Shown: positions 8,127 to 17,135, counted from the first letter of the stretch. The stretch: 64,000 bases of DNA from JAEUJM01 sp041918615 (GCA_041918615.1 JAYRVH010000030.1:1-64000); one strand, 5' to 3'. The notes: generated from the sequence alone by a model not told the origin. Made by a program: numbers and translations.

Positions 8127-9098
8127 TCAGGTCGGCTCGACCACCGGCATCGGTTCGACCACCCGGGCGCGCGCCGACCGCACGGCATCGACGCCCAGCA
8201 CGATCAGGGCGACCCAGACGAGGACGAAGCCCGCCAGACGCTCGGGTGGCAGTGGCTCGCCCAGCACGACGACGCCACACAGCAACTGGAGTGTGGGCGT
8301 CAGGTACTGGAGCAGCCCGAGGAGCGAGAGGGGGATGCGGCTCGCCGCCGTGCCGAACAGCAGCAAGGGCACCGCCGTCACCACGCCCAGGCTGACGAGC
8401 AGCAGGTCCTGGCGAGCGCCGTCGTGGAGGAAGGCGGCATCGCCGTTCACGTGGAGCACCACCATGGCCACGAGCGCGAACGGCAGGAGGCCCGCCGTCT
8501 CGACCGCCAACGCCGTCGTCGCCGGCGCCGACACCGCCTTCTTCAAGAAGCCGTAACCGGCGAACGAGCAGGCCAGGACCAGGGCGATCCACGGCAGTCG
8601 GCCGTAGGCCACCGTGAGCACGCTGACCGCGGCCACGCCGAAGCCCAGGGCGACCATCTGGAGGCGTCGCAGGTGCTCACCGAGCACGACGATCCCGAGC
8701 GCCACGGTGATGAGCGGGTTCACGTAGTACCCGAGCGCCGCCTCGACCACGTGGTCGTGGTTCACCGCCCAGATGTAGACCAGCCAGTTGATTGCGACCA
8801 GGCCACCCGCAGCCACCAGGCGCGGCAACGAGCCCGGGTGCACGCGGAGCCAGCCGAAACCGGACCGGTCATGTCGGAAGACCAGGATGAGAACCACCAC
8901 AGCGAACGACCAGACGATGCGGTGCAGCAGGATCTCTCCCGCGCCGACGGACTGCAGCTGGTGGAAGACGAGTGGGAAGAGCCCCCAGAGCGAGTACGCC
9001 GCGATCCCGGCCAGCGTGCCCATGCGGCGCTCGGCCGCATCGTGGGCGACGGACCGCGCCTCCGAGCCGGGGGTGTCGGCGTTCGGGTCGGCGACCAC
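8127..9098 (-). CDS. rarD: RarD-type EamA (DMT) transporter
   Basis: Predicted 323 aa with about ten transmembrane helices. The strings GIAAYSLWGLFPLVF, LLHRIVWSFA, NWLVYIWAVNHDHVVEAALG and YYVNPLITVALGIVVLGE are diagnostic of the RarD branch of the drug/metabolite transporter superfamily. RarD proteins are thought to export small metabolites; the substrate is unknown. The GTG at 9098 gives a 26-residue polar extension; an ATG at 9020 just before GTLAGIAAY is a plausible alternative start. No operon partner. Confidence 0.88.
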   Translation of the reverse strand: MVADPNADTPGSEARSVAHDAAERRMGTLAGIAAYSLWGLFPLVFHQLQSVGAGEILLHRIVWSFAVVVLILVFRHDRSGFGWLRVHPGSLPRLVAAGGLVAINWLVYIWAVNHDHVVEAALGYYVNPLITVALGIVVLGEHLRRLQMVALGFGVAAVSVLTVAYGRLPWIALVLACSFAGYGFLKKAVSAPATTALAVETAGLLPFALVAMVVLHVNGDAAFLHDGARQDLLLVSLGVVTAVPLLLFGTAASRIPLSLLGLLQYLTPTLQLLCGVVVLGEPLPPERLAGFVLVWVALIVLGVDAVRSARARVVEPMPVVEPT

Positions 9099-9152
9099 AG
9101 GACCGACGCTACCGGTCCGCGGCCGACCGACCCTGCGGCGCGTGTTGCGGAC

Positions 9153-9995
9153 TCAGACGGTGGGAGGCACCAACGCCGAGGCGGCAATCATCGCACCGCC
9201 GACGAGGGTCAAGAACAGCCCGGACCCCAGGCCGGGGCGAGGCGAGGGGAACTCGGTGTACAGACGCAGGGCGAGCATGGCGACGACGACGGGCACGGCG
9301 CCCAACACGCCCAACAGCGGCCGGGGCAGCGGACGGCGGGTCACGAGCGGGATGACCACGACGAGCACCACCAGGAGCAACCACCCGGCGTCCGGGGCGG
9401 TGCTGGTCGACGTCTTGTCGAAGAGGCTGGCGATGGGGAGGTCCCAGGCCGAGATCGACGAGCCCAGTACCGAGTACCAGGCCAGGAAGCTGCCGGAGAG
9501 GACCGTCGTCGCACCGAGCATCGGCAGCCAGGAGGCGACCGGGAACGCCCGACCGCCCGCCTGACGGCCCGAGGCGCCAAAGGGCGCGAGCTGGCGCCCG
9601 TCGACCCACGTCTCCCACCCGTTCTCGAACCGGACCTCGGCCCACCCGTTCCGCTCCGTCAGGATCTGGGCCGCCAGCCCGGCCTGGAGTCGGGTCACGA
9701 CAGGGTCTGCGGCGTCGGGCCGGGCTCGGGCATCCATCCCGGCACGCGGGATCCGGTGCGTCGGCGAGAAGATCCCCCGGGCTCCGTGCGACTGCTGCAG
9801 GGCCCCGCCGTCCACCCAGGCCTCACCGCCGTTGCTGAACCGCACGTGGGCCCAACCTCCTGACCGCGCGACCATCTGGACCGGGAGGCCCGGCTCCACC
9901 TGGCCGTCGGGCGGCCGATTGGCGTCGGGCTGCGCCCAGTAGGGCATGCCGACCGCCGGCACGACATGAGTGGGCACAAAGGGTCCCGGAGGCAT
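9153..9995 (-). CDS. Membrane protein with two SH3-like repeats
   Basis: Predicted 280 aa. Two SH3b-like units lie at residues about 20-65 and 85-135; each ends in a matching block (GWAHVRFSNGGEAWVDG and GWAEVRFENGWETWVDG), the usual WV-DG close of bacterial SH3 domains. Four transmembrane helices follow (about 155-270). In this family SH3b domains often bind cell-wall peptides or serve as generic modules, so an envelope-sensing role is possible but not shown. It lies just downstream of the large M4 peptidase gene (24 bases), same strand, so the two may be co-transcribed. Confidence 0.7.
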   Translation of the reverse strand: MPPGPFVPTHVVPAVGMPYWAQPDANRPPDGQVEPGLPVQMVARSGGWAHVRFSNGGEAWVDGGALQQSHGARGIFSPTHRIPRAGMDARARPDAADPVVTRLQAGLAAQILTERNGWAEVRFENGWETWVDGRQLAPFGASGRQAGGRAFPVASWLPMLGATTVLSGSFLAWYSVLGSSISAWDLPIASLFDKTSTSTAPDAGWLLLVVLVVVIPLVTRRPLPRPLLGVLGAVPVVVAMLALRLYTEFPSPRPGLGSGLFLTLVGGAMIAASALVPPTV

Positions 9996-10019
9996 TGCCG
10001 CGATGGTAGGTCGGCGCCT

Positions 10020-13000
10020 CTACGTATGGGTGATGGCCGCGCTGATCGTGGTGGCGGCGCCCGCAGCAATCGAGATGGGGTTCGCACCCGCATAGCTGGG
10101 GCTGTTGCTCCAGTACTCCTGCACGTGGCTCCCCGACGGGTCGATGAAGACGGCCCGGTAGACGCCCGCGGGCAGGCCGGCCAGGGTGTACGTGCCGTTG
10201 GCCGCCGTGATCGCGCCGCCGGCAACACCGTTCGGGCCGATCGCCAGCACCCATGCGCCCGGGATCGGGGTACCCGAGGGGTCGTCGGTGATGGTGCCCG
10301 CCATCGAACCCGAGTTGGTGTCGAGTGCGGCGTTCACGACCGCCGGGGCCGAAACCGATGCGGCGTTGGCGATGCCACTGGAGGGCTGGTTGAGGTGCCA
10401 TTCCATCGAGTGGCGACCGGCGCGGTCCAGGAATCCAAGCTTGTATGCACCCGACTGGACGTTCAGGCTGTAGGCGCCCGAGGCGTTGGTGACCGCAGCC
10501 GAGGCGAGCCGGAAGTCGGCGGCCCGCAGGGCTATCACGAACACACCGCCGAGTTGGCTGTTCGTGCCCGTCTCGGTGACGACGCCCGACAGGTTCGCGC
10601 TGCCCGGGGTGATCGTCTGAGTCGCCATCGAATCGTTGGCCACCGTCGAGCCACCGCCAGGGACCACCACCGGTGTCGCTCCGGTCGCGGTCGACGAGTT
10701 GGCGTAGAACTCCGTGGCATGGGCACCGGTCGGGTCGAAGTACACCATCAGGTGGTTGCCCGCAGTGAGGCCGGAGAGGGTGAACTGGCCCGACGCGTTG
10801 GCCACCACACCGGTTTCGGGCTCACCGGTCGATGCATTCAACGCGACGGCCCAGGCCCCGCCGACGGGGGTGCCGGTGGCGTCCTCGACCACCGTCCCGG
10901 TGACCGATCCCCGGGTGGACGCCAGGGCCGGGTCCTTGTCGACCATGCTGCCCGTGGTCACCGTCACCGTTGTCGGTGCCCCGAAGAACGAGGACGCGTG
11001 TGCGCCGGACGGGTCGATCACGTACAGGTAGTACGACCCGGCCGCGACCAGGGCGCTGTAGTTGCCCCCGGCATCGGCGGTCGCTCCACCCGCCACCGAG
11101 AAGTCGGCGGCACGCAGCACGGCCACCCAGGCGCCTGCCACCGGCGCGCCCGATCCGGTCTCGGTCACGGTGCCGGACACCCCGGTCGGCAGCGGTGCGG
11201 CGGGGAACGCCCAGGTGAGGGTCACGGCCCCCTTCACACCGCTGTAGCCGTCGACCGCGATGCGGTACGTGGTGCCCGCCACCGCCGAGAACGACACCAG
11301 ACTCTGGAAGCCCCCGGCCGGGTTGTCGTCGTTCGACGCGACCTCGGTGAGCCCCGTGACCGAAGCGCCCGTGTACACACCGAGAAGTGTGTCGAACCCG
11401 CTGCCGGTCGTGTTGATGGTGGTCGCACCGCTCGTCGGCGCGGTGAACCGGTACCAGATCGAGCCACCCCCGGCCTCGCCGGCGTGGCTCGGCTCACCGG
11501 TCTCCTTGGTGGCGCCAACGGTGGTGCCGTTCGTCGTGCCGGACGCACCGGCCAGCGCCTGCGACGCCGAGAAGGCGTCGTTCGCAGGCGCCGGGACGGC
11601 CGGAACGGTCCAGTTGAGCGTCACGGCCCCCTTCACACCGCTGTAGCCGTCGACCGCGATGCGGTACGTGGTGCCCGCCACCGCCGAGAACGACACCAGG
11701 CTCTGGAGACCTCCGGCCGGGTTGTCGTCGTTCGACGCGACCGCCGTGAGCCCACTGACCGCAGCGCCCGTGTACACACCGAGCAGCGTGTCGAAACCAC
11801 TGCCCGTCGTGTTGATGGTCACCGGCCCGCTGGACGCGGCGGTGAACCGGTACCAGATCGAGCCACCCCCGGCGTTCCCGGCGTGGCTCGGCTCGCCGGT
11901 CTCCTTGGTGGCACCAACCGTTGTGCCGTTCGTCGTGCCGGACGCACCGCCGAGTGCCTGCGACGCGGAGAACGCGTCGTTCGCAGGCGCCGCCTGCACC
12001 ATCTCGGTGGCCGCCACGATGGACGACACCTGGGTGCAGTCCGCGGCGGTGATGCCGTCCACGCCCACCACGTTCGCGCACGCCTGTGGGAGGAAGTTGC
12101 CGAGAGCGGTGTAGTCGCTGCCCGAGCCGAGAAGGGTCGTCTGGGTCTCGTAGTAGATGCGGGCCGACTTGGTGATGCCGAGACCTGTGATCGTGCGGCC
12201 GTTGAACGTGCCACCGTCCACCATGAGGGCTGCGGCCTTGTTGTTCACCCCGCTGTTCGTGTGCACACCGCCGCTGTCGGCCGTCCCGTTGTAGTAGTTG
12301 GGCGAGCTCATCTTGTCGGGGTCGCCGAAGCGGCCCGGGTCGGCCATGTCGCGGAGGGCCCCGATCGGGAGGTCTTCGCCCATGTCCCAGCGGACCGAGG
12401 CGGCATCGTTCCCGGTGCCGTCGGTGAGGTCCATGTACTCGCCGAACACGTCGGACAACGACTCGTTGATCGCCCCCGACTGGTTCAGGTACACGAGACC
12501 CGACGTGTACTCGGTGACGCCGTGGGTGAGCTCGTGGGCGACCACGTCATCGGCGCCCGCGAAGGTGTCACCGTAGACCATCTGGCTGCCGTCCCAGAAC
12601 GCGTTCGCGTAGGGGCAATTGGCGGCATCAGGGCAGTGCCGAACGGTCGAGATGAGCGGCAGGCCGGAGCCGTTGATGCTGTCACGCCCGAAACGGCTCT
12701 GGTAGAAGTCGTAGGTGAGGCCGCTCAGGTCGTAGGCCTTGTCGACCTCGCCGATGCCCGTCGGCCCCTGGCCCTCGGCCCGGGCGCCCGGCGCGGGGCA
12801 GCTGTAGGACGCGCCGGCGACGTTCTGGTTGTCGCACACACGACGGGTGCGGGCCGGCGTGATCAGGTCGATCTGCAGGGCCAGGGTGCCGGTGACGGCA
12901 TCGACGAGCACCAGCTCGCGAACCGGCACGGTGCCATCGCCGGTGACCTCGAGCCGCCAGACGAGCCGACTCGGGGCCGACGGCTCGCCGATGAGGCTGG

Positions 13001-13643
13001 GGTCGTACACCCACACGGTGGGCGCCGAGGCGGAGAGGGTGGACTGGTCGAGCCCCCGCGCGTCGGCGACCGAACCGACAGCGGCGGCCCTGGCGGCCGC
13101 TGCCGACACTGCCGGCGAGGGATCGACCGATGCCTTGGTGCTCAACTCGCCGCCGGCCGAGACCACAGAGCCGGACCCGGTGACCTGCACCCGCAATTCT
13201 GCGGCGAGGACGGGCACGCCGCCGTCCAGCTGCTGGTAGCGCACGCTCTTGCCCCCCGCCGCCATCGGCGTCGCCCCTTCGCGCTCCAGGTCGCGGTCCG
13301 GCGATGGCTCACCGAAGGCGCCGCCGTACTGGCTAACGAACGCGTCGGCGACGGTTCCGGGCCCACCGGTTGCGCCGTCCACGGCGATCGACTGGCCGTT
13401 GGGCACGCCGACGAACTGCACCGGGCCACCCTGGCCCGCGAACGAGACCGACGCGCCCGCTCCTGCGGCCGCGGTCAGGTCGCCCGTTGCGGCCCCGGGC
13501 TTGGGTGCGGGACGGGCGGCGGCCGGCGAGGCCGCCAACAGGCCGGGACCGGCAACGGTGGCGACCATGGTGATCGCCACCGCCGTGACCCCCCACCGAC
13601 GCGACGCACGAGCGAACCCTCTCGGACAGGAGTATCCACCCAC
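10020..13643 (-). CDS. Secreted M4 (thermolysin-type) metallopeptidase with repeat C-terminus
   Basis: Predicted 1207 aa, GTG start at 13643. A signal peptide (to about residue 43) and FTP/PepSY-type propeptide precede the M4 catalytic domain: zinc motif HELTH at 370-374, third ligand in GAINESLSDVFGEY near 394, and the C-terminal M4 signature GGVHTNSGVNNKAA. Two nearly identical 133-residue beta-sandwich units follow (about 545-810; each with GGSIWYRFTA and GSGFDTLLGVYTG), then four related carboxypeptidase-regulatory-like units to the C-terminus, each with a D-(P/R)-(S/T/A)-G-x-H line such as DPSGAHASSF or DPTGAHATEF. It should be exported, self-process its propeptide and degrade extracellular protein; the repeats probably bind substrate or surfaces. 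It is more than twice the usual length for M4 enzymes. Confidence 0.92.
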   Translation of the reverse strand: MGGYSCPRGFARASRRWGVTAVAITMVATVAGPGLLAASPAAARPAPKPGAATGDLTAAAGAGASVSFAGQGGPVQFVGVPNGQSIAVDGATGGPGTVADAFVSQYGGAFGEPSPDRDLEREGATPMAAGGKSVRYQQLDGGVPVLAAELRVQVTGSGSVVSAGGELSTKASVDPSPAVSAAAARAAAVGSVADARGLDQSTLSASAPTVWVYDPSLIGEPSAPSRLVWRLEVTGDGTVPVRELVLVDAVTGTLALQIDLITPARTRRVCDNQNVAGASYSCPAPGARAEGQGPTGIGEVDKAYDLSGLTYDFYQSRFGRDSINGSGLPLISTVRHCPDAANCPYANAFWDGSQMVYGDTFAGADDVVAHELTHGVTEYTSGLVYLNQSGAINESLSDVFGEYMDLTDGTGNDAASVRWDMGEDLPIGALRDMADPGRFGDPDKMSSPNYYNGTADSGGVHTNSGVNNKAAALMVDGGTFNGRTITGLGITKSARIYYETQTTLLGSGSDYTALGNFLPQACANVVGVDGITAADCTQVSSIVAATEMVQAAPANDAFSASQALGGASGTTNGTTVGATKETGEPSHAGNAGGGSIWYRFTAASSGPVTINTTGSGFDTLLGVYTGAAVSGLTAVASNDDNPAGGLQSLVSFSAVAGTTYRIAVDGYSGVKGAVTLNWTVPAVPAPANDAFSASQALAGASGTTNGTTVGATKETGEPSHAGEAGGGSIWYRFTAPTSGATTINTTGSGFDTLLGVYTGASVTGLTEVASNDDNPAGGFQSLVSFSAVAGTTYRIAVDGYSGVKGAVTLTWAFPAAPLPTGVSGTVTETGSGAPVAGAWVAVLRAADFSVAGGATADAGGNYSALVAAGSYYLYVIDPSGAHASSFFGAPTTVTVTTGSMVDKDPALASTRGSVTGTVVEDATGTPVGGAWAVALNASTGEPETGVVANASGQFTLSGLTAGNHLMVYFDPTGAHATEFYANSSTATGATPVVVPGGGSTVANDSMATQTITPGSANLSGVVTETGTNSQLGGVFVIALRAADFRLASAAVTNASGAYSLNVQSGAYKLGFLDRAGRHSMEWHLNQPSSGIANAASVSAPAVVNAALDTNSGSMAGTITDDPSGTPIPGAWVLAIGPNGVAGGAITAANGTYTLAGLPAGVYRAVFIDPSGSHVQEYWSNSPSYAGANPISIAAGAATTISAAITHT
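11221..12010. repeat. Tandem duplication, 399-bp period, inside the M4 gene
   Basis: The segments starting near 11221 and 11620 are close to identical over most of a 399-bp (133-codon) period, including synonymous positions. They encode the two adjacent beta-sandwich units of the peptidase. Nucleotide-level identity points to recent duplication or ongoing gene conversion. Confidence 0.9.
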
Positions 13644-13679
13644 GTCATTTCGCCTTTTCGCCGGTCAATGAAGATCTAA

Positions 13680-13692
13680 CCACTATAAGTGG
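13680..13692 (-). promoter_or_regulatory. Palindrome over a -10-like element upstream of the M4 peptidase
   Basis: CCACTATAAGTGG is a palindrome with a 3-base centre, 37 bases upstream of the peptidase start; on the minus strand it contains TATAGT, a good -10 hexamer. A regulator binding the palindrome would cover the promoter. No clear -35 is seen. Confidence 0.4.
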
Positions 13693-13765
13693 TCGTTTCA
13701 CCACTCGTGGAGCGTACCAGGTGCGACCGACGCGACCCGCGCCGACCACGCGATGTCACCAGCAT

Positions 13766-13840
13766 TGGAGGCGGCGGCGGGAATCGAACCCGCGTACGGG
13801 GCTTTGCAGGCCCCTGCCTGAACCACTCGGCCACGCCGCC
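13766..13840 (-). tRNA. tRNA-Cys (GCA)
   Basis: The minus strand gives acceptor GGCGGCG/CGCCGCC, anticodon stem GGGGC/GCCCC with loop CTGCAAA (anticodon GCA), T arm CGGG-TTCGATT-CCCG, discriminator T and an encoded CCA (13766-13768). Confidence 0.92.
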
Positions 13841-14082
13841 CTGATGGGCTCACTGTAGCCGCTGACCCCCCGGGCCCGGCCGGACCGACCGGCACCGACG
13901 ATCGGGATATGGTGACCGCCGACCAGGTCATCGTGCTCAGCTCTCGGTCGATCGAGGGGAACGGTTGGCGGACCGCACGGCCGGGACCCGCAGCCGTGGG
14001 ATGAGCCCGCGGCCACGATGCCGAGGAAACCGGCGCGCGCCCGGTCGACAAGGCAGACTGATGACGACCAGGAGGCAGTGAC

Positions 14083-14499
14083 ATGCGAGACCCCATCGAT
14101 GAGCAGCTCGCCCAGGTGCCGCTGTTCAGCCACCTCTCCGACCGGCACCTCCGCAACGTCGCTGGCCTCACGACGTTGGTCGAGGTGTCCGCCGGCCGAA
14201 CTCTCCTTCGCGAAGGCGAGCTCGGGCGCGAGTTCATGGCCATCGTCGAGGGCGAGGCCGACGTGAAACGGGGAGACGAGACCATTGCGCACTACGGTCC
14301 CGGCGACTTCTTCGGCGAGATCGCCCTGTTGTCCGATCGAACCCGAACGGCTTCAGTGGTGGCGACGACCGACATGTCGCTCGAGGTCATCGAAGGCCGG
14401 GACTTCCGAGGGATGATCCTGGACAATCCCGAGCTGGCCGAACCGATCTTCGCGGCCATGGCCGAGCGCCTGGCTGCGCTCGGCGCCAAGGACTACTGA
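14083..14499 (+). CDS. Single-domain cyclic nucleotide-binding (CNB) protein
   Basis: Predicted 138 aa, essentially one Crp-like beta-roll. LFSHLSDRHLRNVAGL, then EGELGREFMAIVEGEADV, and the phosphate-binding cassette GDFFGEIALLSDRTRTASVVA with the conserved Gly-Glu and Arg residues that hold the nucleotide phosphate. There is no HTH or kinase domain, so it is a stand-alone sensor or a regulatory subunit acting on another protein. The ATG follows a gaggcagtgac leader. Flanked by tRNA genes, no operon partner. Confidence 0.88.
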   Translation: MRDPIDEQLAQVPLFSHLSDRHLRNVAGLTTLVEVSAGRTLLREGELGREFMAIVEGEADVKRGDETIAHYGPGDFFGEIALLSDRTRTASVVATTDMSLEVIEGRDFRGMILDNPELAEPIFAAMAERLAALGAKDY

Positions 14500-14574
14500 C
14501 CGCCGAGTCCGGTTGCCTGCTGTCGTATCGAGCCTGGGACCGGCCTATCGCGATGCCTGGTGACCAGGCGACGT

Positions 14575-14649
14575 TGGAGCGGATGACGGGATTCGAACCC
14601 GCGACCCTCACCTTGGCAAGGTGATGCTCTACCACTGAGCCACATCCGC
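14575..14649 (-). tRNA. tRNA-Gly (GCC)
   Basis: Minus strand: acceptor GCGGATG/CATCCGC, D arm GCTCAGTGGTAGAGC, anticodon stem CACCT...AGGTG with GCC at the anticodon, T arm CGGG-TTCGAAT-CCCG, discriminator T, CCA encoded at 14575-14577. Confidence 0.93.
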
Positions 14650-14701
14650 GTGGGACAGCCGATTGTAGCCGCGCCGGCGAGCGGTCCGACAGGCCCGGGC
14701 G

Positions 14702-15685
14702 TCAGCCCGCCTCGGCCACCTTGGCCCGAACCCGACCGGCCATCTCCTGGGCCAAGGCCCGATCGCCGATCTGCTCGAGCGTGACCGCTCGGTCGCCGGA
14801 CCGGAAGACGAGCGAGGCGACCTTGTCGTCCTGCCAGCCTTGGACGACAAGGGAAGGCTCGACGTCGACGCTCTCTATCGTCGGCTTCCACTGCGCCTCG
14901 TTCACGAGCAGGACGCGGGTGGCCGTGAGCACGGCCACCCCGACCTCACCGAGAAGCCGACCCTGGACGATGGCCTCGACCACCTCGCCCGGCTCGAGCA
15001 GGGCAGACGCCACCGCGAACGAGACCTTGCCGTGGCGGCGAGCGGCCGATCCGAGGCGACCGACGGCCAATCCCAGTTGGTGCGGGTCGATCGGACCGGA
15101 CGGCACCGGGGGCGGCGGCATACCCGGCGGTGGCGGCATACCGGGCGGTGGCGGCATACCGGGAACAGGAAGCGGAGCTGCAGCAGGATACGGCGGCGGC
15201 ATCGGGGGCGGCATGGACGGCGGCGGCGGTGCCATCTGGGGCGGCGGCGGCATCGGGGGCGGCATGGACGGCGGCGGCGGTGCCATCTGAGGCGGCACCG
15301 GCGGCGGCATGAATGGCGGCGGCGGCGGTGCCATCGGGGGCGGCGGCATCGCTGGTGGCGGCACCATGGAAGGTGGTGGCGGCATCGCGGAGGGTGGTGG
15401 CGCCATGGATGGCGGCGGCGGTGGCGGTGCGCCCGGAGGAGCAAACGCCGGCGGAACCGGCTCGACGGGCGAATCCGTCGAGGTGGAATCCGTCGAGGTG
15501 GAATCCGGCGGTGTGGAATCCGGCGGTGTGGAATCCGGCGGTGTGGAATCCGGCGGTGTGGAATCCGGCGGTGTGGAATCCGGCGGTGTGGACGTCACCG
15601 GGTCCACCGCGTCCACCGACGCGCCGCACGTCGTGCAGAACTTCGCGCCGTCGATGTTCGAAGCCCCGCAGCTGCCACAGACCAT
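14702..15685 (-). CDS. Zinc-ribbon protein with long Pro-rich linker and C-terminal PH-like domain
   Basis: Predicted 327 aa. A zinc ribbon (CGSCGASNIDGAKFCTTCG, residues 3-21) is followed by a PPDST-type pentapeptide array, then a Pro/Met/Ala tract to about residue 200, then a folded domain (about 205-327) with GEVVEAIVQGRLL, VLTATRVLLVNEAQ and VASLVFRSGDRAVTLEQI, which reads like a bacterial PH (bPH_2) domain. There is no membrane helix. The architecture suggests a cytosolic scaffold; function unknown. The linker DNA is highly repetitive, so its length may vary between strains. Confidence 0.7.
   Translation of the reverse strand: MVCGSCGASNIDGAKFCTTCGASVDAVDPVTSTPPDSTPPDSTPPDSTPPDSTPPDSTPPDSTSTDSTSTDSPVEPVPPAFAPPGAPPPPPPSMAPPPSAMPPPPSMVPPPAMPPPPMAPPPPPFMPPPVPPQMAPPPPSMPPPMPPPPQMAPPPPSMPPPMPPPYPAAAPLPVPGMPPPPGMPPPPGMPPPPVPSGPIDPHQLGLAVGRLGSAARRHGKVSFAVASALLEPGEVVEAIVQGRLLGEVGVAVLTATRVLLVNEAQWKPTIESVDVEPSLVVQGWQDDKVASLVFRSGDRAVTLEQIGDRALAQEMAGRVRAKVAEAG
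15480..15595. repeat. 15-bp tandem repeat encoding a Pro/Ser/Thr array
   Basis: A 15-bp unit (core GTGGAATCCGGCG on the plus strand) repeats about seven times. On the minus strand it encodes the pentapeptide T-P-P-D-S in the linker of the zinc-ribbon protein; the two outermost units are the variant S-T-D-S-T. A microsatellite-like array such as this is prone to slippage. Confidence 0.9.
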
Positions 15686-15763
15686 TGGCTGATTTCTCCC
15701 TGAGTGATCGGCTACGGCGCCCAGCGTACGACACGCATCCAGGTCGCCGTGCCGGAGGCCTGC

Positions 15764-16348
15764 TCAGGTGCTCGCCCGCTCGACCAGCGATCGCTCTCGC
15801 CGCGACAGAGGGAGCGCAATCGCCCGTCTGAGACCCTCGGGGCTCATCTTGGCGATGGTCCGCCGCAGCACCTCGACGGTCCTCACATCACCGAGCCGAT
15901 CGGCCAGGGCCGAGAGCTGGGTCTGGAGGAAGACCAGACACAACGCGTCCTCGTGGGTCTGGGCCTCGAGCGCCGGTGCGCGGCCACTCTTGGCGATGAG
16001 CTCCTGGACGTGTTCGATCTCTTCGGGGCCGTAGTCGAGGTCGACCAGGATCATCTCCACCTCGGCGACATGTTGCCGGCGGAGCGCCCTGCGCCAGCGC
16101 AGGTAGCCTGCCCGGCCGTCGGGATAGTCGGTGCGGGGCAGTGCCCACCGACGCAGGTGGTGCGCCCGGGCGGCCAGCAACTGGGCCTCGCACGCGCCGA
16201 CATCGAGCCGCTGGACCCACCCCGTCATCAACTCGGAATGAAGCAGCTCCTTCGGGCGCTCCTCACCCGCCCACACCAGCGTGTTGGGGTCGCCGGCGTT
16301 CGCGGCATCGATCGCCGCCACCGCCCGTTCGTAGCGGAGGCGATCCAT
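15764..16348 (-). CDS. DUF4202-family protein
   Basis: Predicted 194 aa. The N-terminus AVAAIDAANAGDPNTLVWAG, then KELLHSELMTGWVQRL, CEAQLLAARAHHLRRW, and the later QTHEDALCLVFLQTQL, follow the DUF4202 pattern: an all-helical His-rich protein of about 190-200 aa. The conserved HxxxxxxW and HEDAxCLVF residues suggest an HD-like metal site, but no activity is established for the family as far as I know. The next gene upstream (16370) is 21 bases away on the same strand. Confidence 0.85.
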   Translation of the reverse strand: MDRLRYERAVAAIDAANAGDPNTLVWAGEERPKELLHSELMTGWVQRLDVGACEAQLLAARAHHLRRWALPRTDYPDGRAGYLRWRRALRRQHVAEVEMILVDLDYGPEEIEHVQELIAKSGRAPALEAQTHEDALCLVFLQTQLSALADRLGDVRTVEVLRRTIAKMSPEGLRRAIALPLSRRERSLVERAST

Positions 16349-16369
16349 GTGACCACCCGCCGCGGTCGC

Positions 16370-16603
16370 CTAGTCGTCCCGCTTGTCGGCGGGGCGGAGG
16401 TCGACCCGTAGGACGAGAAAGCCGTCCTCGATCGCACCCTCCGCGTCACCGATGATGCCGAAGTCCAAGAAGTCGGTCTGCGCGGCGGCGATGAACTTGG
16501 CGCGCTCCTCGCCCGCCACCGGCGGCAGGTTCCGCTTCTTCACTGCGGACGCCCGCTCCCGGAACCGCTCCAGCATGGCGTCCACGTCGAGCGCTCCGGT
16601 CAT
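16370..16603 (-). CDS. Small conserved hypothetical protein
   Basis: Predicted 77 aa. The sequence has a charged helical N-terminus (LERFRERASAVKKRNLPPV), a middle FIAAAQTDFLDFGIIGDAEG and ends on a beta-like strand FLVLRVDLRP. No signal or membrane segment. It is 21 bases upstream of the DUF4202 gene on the same strand, so co-transcription is likely. I do not recognise the family. Confidence 0.6.
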   Translation of the reverse strand: MTGALDVDAMLERFRERASAVKKRNLPPVAGEERAKFIAAAQTDFLDFGIIGDAEGAIEDGFLVLRVDLRPADKRDD

Positions 16604-16637
16604 GGCGACAATCTAGCGAATCGGCGCCCGCCGCCGA

Positions 16638-17135
16638 TCAGTCTTCGGCCCACCAGAAGCCCTGTTCGTCTTCCTGGTGCGCGAACACCGACGCCGCCGC
16701 GGTGGGCGAGAACGGGTCGTCGGGCGCGGCGGGAAGCGTCCATCCCTCGTCGCCCTTCCAGTGCCCCGGACGGGTGTGGCGCGCGTAGATGATCGTGAGC
16801 ACCAGGATCAGGAAGGCGACGCACACGAGGCCGCCGATGGCCATCCACACGGTGCGGCCGGCCAGGGGATCACCTGAGGTGGCGGCCCCGGGCGGCTCCT
16901 CCACCTGGGTGGGACCCGCTGACGTCGTCGGCGTGGTGATGCTGGTGGCCGCAGTGCTGCCGGGGACCAGCACCCCGGTCGTGGGCGTGGCGGGGAAGCC
17001 CGGCGCGACCGTGGTCTCGGTGGGGAACTGCGTCGAAGCGGCGTCGGCGGCGCGAGGCATGACCATCAGGCCGAGTGCCAGCAGCAGCGCAGCCGCAACT
17101 GCCCTCGGGGATGTGTGCCTAGCAACCAACGACAT
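16638..17135 (-). CDS. Type I membrane protein with Thr-rich ectodomain
   Basis: Predicted 165 aa. Signal peptide residues 1-33 (AVAAALLLALGLMVMPRAADA), a Thr/Pro/Gly-rich extracytoplasmic stretch to about 95, one transmembrane helix (VWMAIGGLVCVAFLILVLTI, about 96-116) and an acidic cytoplasmic tail ending EDEQGFWWAED. The tail aromatic/acidic motif could dock a cytosolic partner. Family and function not recognised. Confidence 0.65.
   Translation of the reverse strand: MSLVARHTSPRAVAAALLLALGLMVMPRAADAASTQFPTETTVAPGFPATPTTGVLVPGSTAATSITTPTTSAGPTQVEEPPGAATSGDPLAGRTVWMAIGGLVCVAFLILVLTIIYARHTRPGHWKGDEGWTLPAAPDDPFSPTAAASVFAHQEDEQGFWWAED

Noticed and set aside
8424..9863. A 479-codon plus-strand frame across 8424-9863
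   Set aside because: Antisense to RarD and the SH3-repeat gene, composition of a shadow frame.
9966..13679. A 1237-codon open frame on the plus strand
   Set aside because: Antisense to the M4 peptidase gene; composition is a GC-bias shadow with no domain. The minus-strand protein has a signal peptide, catalytic motif and conserved repeats.
15480..15595. Possible CRISPR array from regular repeats
   Set aside because: The 15-bp units have no spacers between them and encode a Pro/Ser/Thr array in frame; no cas genes nearby. The 27-bp dapF and 36-bp duplications were rejected for the same reason.
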